From positions 9,645 through 73,644 of the forward strand of contig CAZOJI010000022.1 of NCBI GenBank assembly GCA_964580055.1: a DNA stretch of 64,000 bases, in the 5' to 3' direction. Both the position numbers and the translations under genes were made by a program. The notes below the pieces were generated by a model. That model saw only the letters and a list, made by a program, of their open reading frames with translations. It was not told where the DNA came from and ran no database searches. The DNA is from JBDGYW01 sp964580055 (GTDB taxonomy: Bacteria; Gemmatimonadota; Gemmatimonadetes; Gemmatimonadales; GWC2-71-9). Numbering within the stretch: position 1 is the stretch's first letter; each line of letters begins with the position of its first letter. This document shows positions 61,193 to 64,000 of this stretch, piece after piece.

Positions 61193-63802
61193 CTATTCTA
61201 CATCCAGCACCTCCCGCACCTTGGCGGCCAGGTCACGTTTCGTGAACGGCTTGTTGATAAACTGAACACCCTCTTCCAAGACTCCGTGGTGGGCAATGAC
61301 GTTTGCGGTGTAGCCGGACATGAACAACGTTTTCATGCCGGGGCTGGAGCGCAGCAATGTATCGGCCAGGTCGCGACCACTCATGTCGGGCATCACAACA
61401 TCGGTGATCAGCATGTGGATCTCGCCGGCGAATGACTCTCCCACCTGTATGGCCTCGTCGGGGTTCGATGCGGCCAGCACGTTGTAACCAAGTCTCTGCA
61501 GCATGATCTTCGTCATGTCCAGGATGGCCTTCTCGTCTTCTACAACCAGGATGGTTTCAGCACCGCCCACGTCCTCACGCACGGCAGCCCTGATTTCCGC
61601 CGGCTCAGCCACGGCAAAATGCCTGGGGAAGTACACCTTGAAGGTCGTTCCCTCACCCGGTTCGCTGTAGACATTGATCAACCCGTCATTCTGCTTGACA
61701 ATACCGTAAACCGTGGCCAGACCAAGCCCAGTGCCCCCGCCCACCCCTTTCGTCGTGAAGAACGGCTCAAAGATCCTGTCGACGACGTCTTTGTCCATGC
61801 CGCGACCATTGTCGCTCACCGCCAGCATCACGTAGTCACCGGGGTGTGAACCGGAATGGTAGCTACAGTAACGCTCGTCGAAACTGACATTCCCCGTCTC
61901 GATGGTGACCATGCCGACGCTGGCAATCGAGTCTCTTGCGTTGACACACAGGTTGGCCAGTATCTGATCCAACTGAGAGGGATCCATCTTGACCGGCCAG
62001 AGGCCCGACCCGGGCAGCCAGGTGAGATCGATATCCTCTCCGATGAGCCGGCGCATCATGTTCAACATCCCTTCCAGAGTCTCGTTCAGGTCGAGGATTC
62101 GAGGTGCGATCGTTTGCTTGCGAGCAAAGGCCAGCAACTGCCGCGTCAGCTCTGTTGAGCGCTCGGCGCCCTTCTTGATTTCCTGGAGGCTGGCTGTGCG
62201 GGGGTCCTCCGAGTCCATGTCCTCCAAGAGCATCTCGGTGTTGCCGAGTATGATACTCAGCATGTTGTTGAAGTCGTGAGCCACGCCCCCGGCGAGCCGG
62301 CCCACGGATTCCATCTTCTGCGACTGAACCAGTTGCTCCTGCAACCCCTTCTGAGCCTCTTCGGCCTCCTTCCGTTCGGTTATGTCGAGTAAGATCCCAT
62401 CGAACTTGATGACCGACCCGTCTTCAGCCCGGGAAATCGTGGTTATGTCCTCCACCCACCGGACCAAACCGTCGCGCCGCACTATCCGGTATGGGGCGTG
62501 GATGATCTCAGAAGCCTTTGGGTCGCCCGCCACCGTCTCGACCTCGGCGTTGACGCGATCGACATCCTCGGAGTGAATGACTGCCTGGTAGGACACTTCG
62601 CCTGAGGTGAATTGCCGTGCAGCCCACCCGAACATACGCTCCACGTTGGCGGAGGCGAACTCCACCGGCCAACCTGGCGCGTTCTTCCATACAAAGGCTA
62701 CGGCGGGACTGCGCTCGACAATGTCCTCGGCAAGACGAAGAGCCTCCAGTTCCCCAATCCGATTGAGAGCGAAAGCAAGGTCTTCGGCCAGCTCGGCGAA
62801 CAGCTCCTGTTCTTCGGCATCGTCGGCGTAAACGGCTGGAACCGATACGGAAAGGACTCCGTGAACCGCGTCTTCATAGACCAACCTGGTCGTGAGAACG
62901 GCGTTGTCGCCGTACTGAGGTGCGTGCGGGCAGTCGGGGCATTCTGTCCCGGGATCGCTTACCACGACCGTGGTATCTCGTTCCAGTGCCTGACGCATGC
63001 AGGCAGGATATTCCTGACGCTCGAGACGGCTCTCGAGCCCCGACGGGTCACGGTCCAGCCCGGACAGCGCAGCCATGGTTACGCCCATCCCCGACTCGTC
63101 CAGCAGAGCTATCCATGCCGTTCCATAGCCCAAGGTATCCGTGAGGTTGTCGCATGTGCCTTCGATCAACCGCCGCGCGTCGCTCTCGTGGACTATGAGC
63201 TGGTTGACGTTCCGTATCGCCCTCAGGACACGATTCACGTTCTCCAGCCTCTGTTGGCTCCGGTAGAGGCGGTCGTTGGCGCGCAACACGGCCAGGATCA
63301 GAGCTGACACAATGCCTGCCAACACGGATTCAATCAAGAACGGCTGCGTCCGCCAACCATCCAGCACTGCAGACCAGATAGGCATGTCGTTCAAGATCGC
63401 TATGGCAGACCACACCACTGGCGTAGAGAACGCCTGGTAACATGCCAATACCAGCAGAAACGAACCAATCGCAAAAGTCCACGTTCCCGACAGCCGCAGC
63501 AGAAATCGTCCATGCACCAAACGTACGGTCAGTAGACTGAGAAGAACGTGGGTCATATTCGTGGCAAAACCGAATCCGAATGGAACAGCGGGGAACAGAG
63601 GAAATGACAGCAGCGCGGCCAGCAGTATCGCAGTCCAGTGGCGCCGCAAGACCGCGAACCCCACGTAACCGAACGCCAAACGGCCGTCGATCATTGCGTC
63701 AGCGTATGGCAGTTGTACGTTGAAGAAACTCGCGGTCGTGCCAAGTAACGCCAGAACCAGGAAGAGGGTGGTTTCGTTTACATGTGATCGGCCCTCTCGC
63801 AT
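61193..63802 (-). CDS. Hybrid sensor histidine kinase (membrane, GAF, PAS, HisKA, HATPase, REC)
   Basis: The 869-residue protein starts at ATG 63802 behind GAGGGGG. About five or six membrane helices (roughly 10-190) form a sensory N-terminus without a family I can name. GAF-like (about 205-345), PAS/PAC (about 365-485, with W-V-E-D-I-T and I-L-L-D-I-T-E-R-K), HisKA with phospho-acceptor His509 in G-G-V-A-H-D-F-N-N, HATPase (N-box N-L-C-V-N-A-R-D, G1 D-N-G-R-G, G2 G-T-G-L-G-L) and a receiver (749-865) with Asp801 in I-T-D-V-V-M-P-D and Lys851 follow. All phosphotransfer residues are present. The output partner is not in the window. The signal is unknown. Confidence 0.94.
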   Translation of the reverse strand: MREGRSHVNETTLFLVLALLGTTASFFNVQLPYADAMIDGRLAFGYVGFAVLRRHWTAILLAALLSFPLFPAVPFGFGFATNMTHVLLSLLTVRLVHGRFLLRLSGTWTFAIGSFLLVLACYQAFSTPVVWSAIAILNDMPIWSAVLDGWRTQPFLIESVLAGIVSALILAVLRANDRLYRSQQRLENVNRVLRAIRNVNQLIVHESDARRLIEGTCDNLTDTLGYGTAWIALLDESGMGVTMAALSGLDRDPSGLESRLERQEYPACMRQALERDTTVVVSDPGTECPDCPHAPQYGDNAVLTTRLVYEDAVHGVLSVSVPAVYADDAEEQELFAELAEDLAFALNRIGELEALRLAEDIVERSPAVAFVWKNAPGWPVEFASANVERMFGWAARQFTSGEVSYQAVIHSEDVDRVNAEVETVAGDPKASEIIHAPYRIVRRDGLVRWVEDITTISRAEDGSVIKFDGILLDITERKEAEEAQKGLQEQLVQSQKMESVGRLAGGVAHDFNNMLSIILGNTEMLLEDMDSEDPRTASLQEIKKGAERSTELTRQLLAFARKQTIAPRILDLNETLEGMLNMMRRLIGEDIDLTWLPGSGLWPVKMDPSQLDQILANLCVNARDSIASVGMVTIETGNVSFDERYCSYHSGSHPGDYVMLAVSDNGRGMDKDVVDRIFEPFFTTKGVGGGTGLGLATVYGIVKQNDGLINVYSEPGEGTTFKVYFPRHFAVAEPAEIRAAVREDVGGAETILVVEDEKAILDMTKIMLQRLGYNVLAASNPDEAIQVGESFAGEIHMLITDVVMPDMSGRDLADTLLRSSPGMKTLFMSGYTANVIAHHGVLEEGVQFINKPFTKRDLAAKVREVLDVE

Positions 63803-64000
63803 CCAACCCCCTCTTCGTGGTACGGCTATTGATTAAGCGCTGGGGATGGCGTTGTCAAATTGAGGTGGTTTTCTCCAAGCTTCACTAAGAAAGCGCCACG
63901 GTCTGGAGGTTCCAATTCCGACCTGCACCACAGCTCCGGGATTTACGCTCATCGCCCCCAGGTTAACGAAGCCGGAAAACCTCCCTTTGCTCATTCTTCC

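Noticed and set aside
63803..64000. Right-edge sequence checked for the start of another gene
   Set aside because: No open frame with a start signal or motif was found in these 198 bases.

Overview
The window reads as ordinary chromosomal DNA of a member of the Gemmatimonadota, or a close relative, assembled as a scaffold with two 100-base runs of N. This is an inference from gene content. It carries a SusC/RagA-type TonB receptor, two DUF5916/CBM9-like outer-membrane proteins, a tricorn-type S41 protease, a membrane Ser/Thr kinase with a TPR tail, an ADOP/MacB-type permease, a CocE-type hydrolase and an amphi-Trp protein, in moderately GC-rich DNA. The betaine and carotenoid genes suggest a halotolerant, aerobic, pigmented bacterium. 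I saw no rRNA, tRNA, CRISPR array or insertion sequence.

Layout. 0-4 kb: start of a TonB receptor, a 26-codon lipoprotein-like ORF and a DUF5916 protein. 4-8 kb: DUF429, ornithine cyclodeaminase-like, VOC and M24 peptidase genes. 7.8-8.1 kb: a hairpin and an 8-bp tandem array broken by the first gap. 8-16.7 kb: tricorn protease, lgt, a C69-like peptidase with Ser at the expected Cys position, an MscS channel and AcuI. 16.9-24 kb: Ser/Thr kinase-TPR, amphi-Trp/XXXCH-like protein, three small proteins, iron alcohol dehydrogenase and an ABM-domain protein. 24-27.6 kb: CocE-like hydrolase and a decayed ClC channel. 27.8-35.4 kb: a carotenoid island (DUF2141-crtY-crtI-crtB meeting crtE-ABC ATPase-ABC permease-crtZ). 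35.8-40.2 kb: ADOP permease, MarC and SIMPL proteins. 40.5-46.1 kb: a complete pyruvate dehydrogenase complex (homodimeric E1, E2, E3). 46.3-50.2 kb: pcm and the glycine-betaine transporter proVWX. 50.3-54.1 kb: a lipoprotein, a second DUF5916 protein, a 3'-truncated E1-alpha and a winged-helix protein. 54.3-56.0 kb: trpB2 behind a tryptophan attenuator. 56.2-58.0 kb: a cholesterol-dependent-cytolysin-like lipoprotein. 58.1-59.7 kb: cobO end, second gap, and glycine/sarcosine N-methyltransferase behind a cobalamin riboswitch. 60-61 kb: two head-to-head genes that have both lost their 5' ends. 61.2-63.8 kb: a hybrid histidine kinase.

Most notable: (1) a full trp attenuator (promoter, 28-codon leader with three consecutive Trp codons, alternative pairings, U-tailed terminator) before trpB2; (2) a canonical B12 riboswitch, with its own promoter, before a betaine-synthesis methyltransferase; (3) a CDC-fold lipoprotein without the classical undecapeptide; (4) an ABC exporter inside the carotenoid genes; (5) several gene remnants that record recent deletion. 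Betaine uptake (proVWX) and synthesis (glycine/sarcosine methyltransferase) lie about 9 kb apart and together suggest osmoadaptation.
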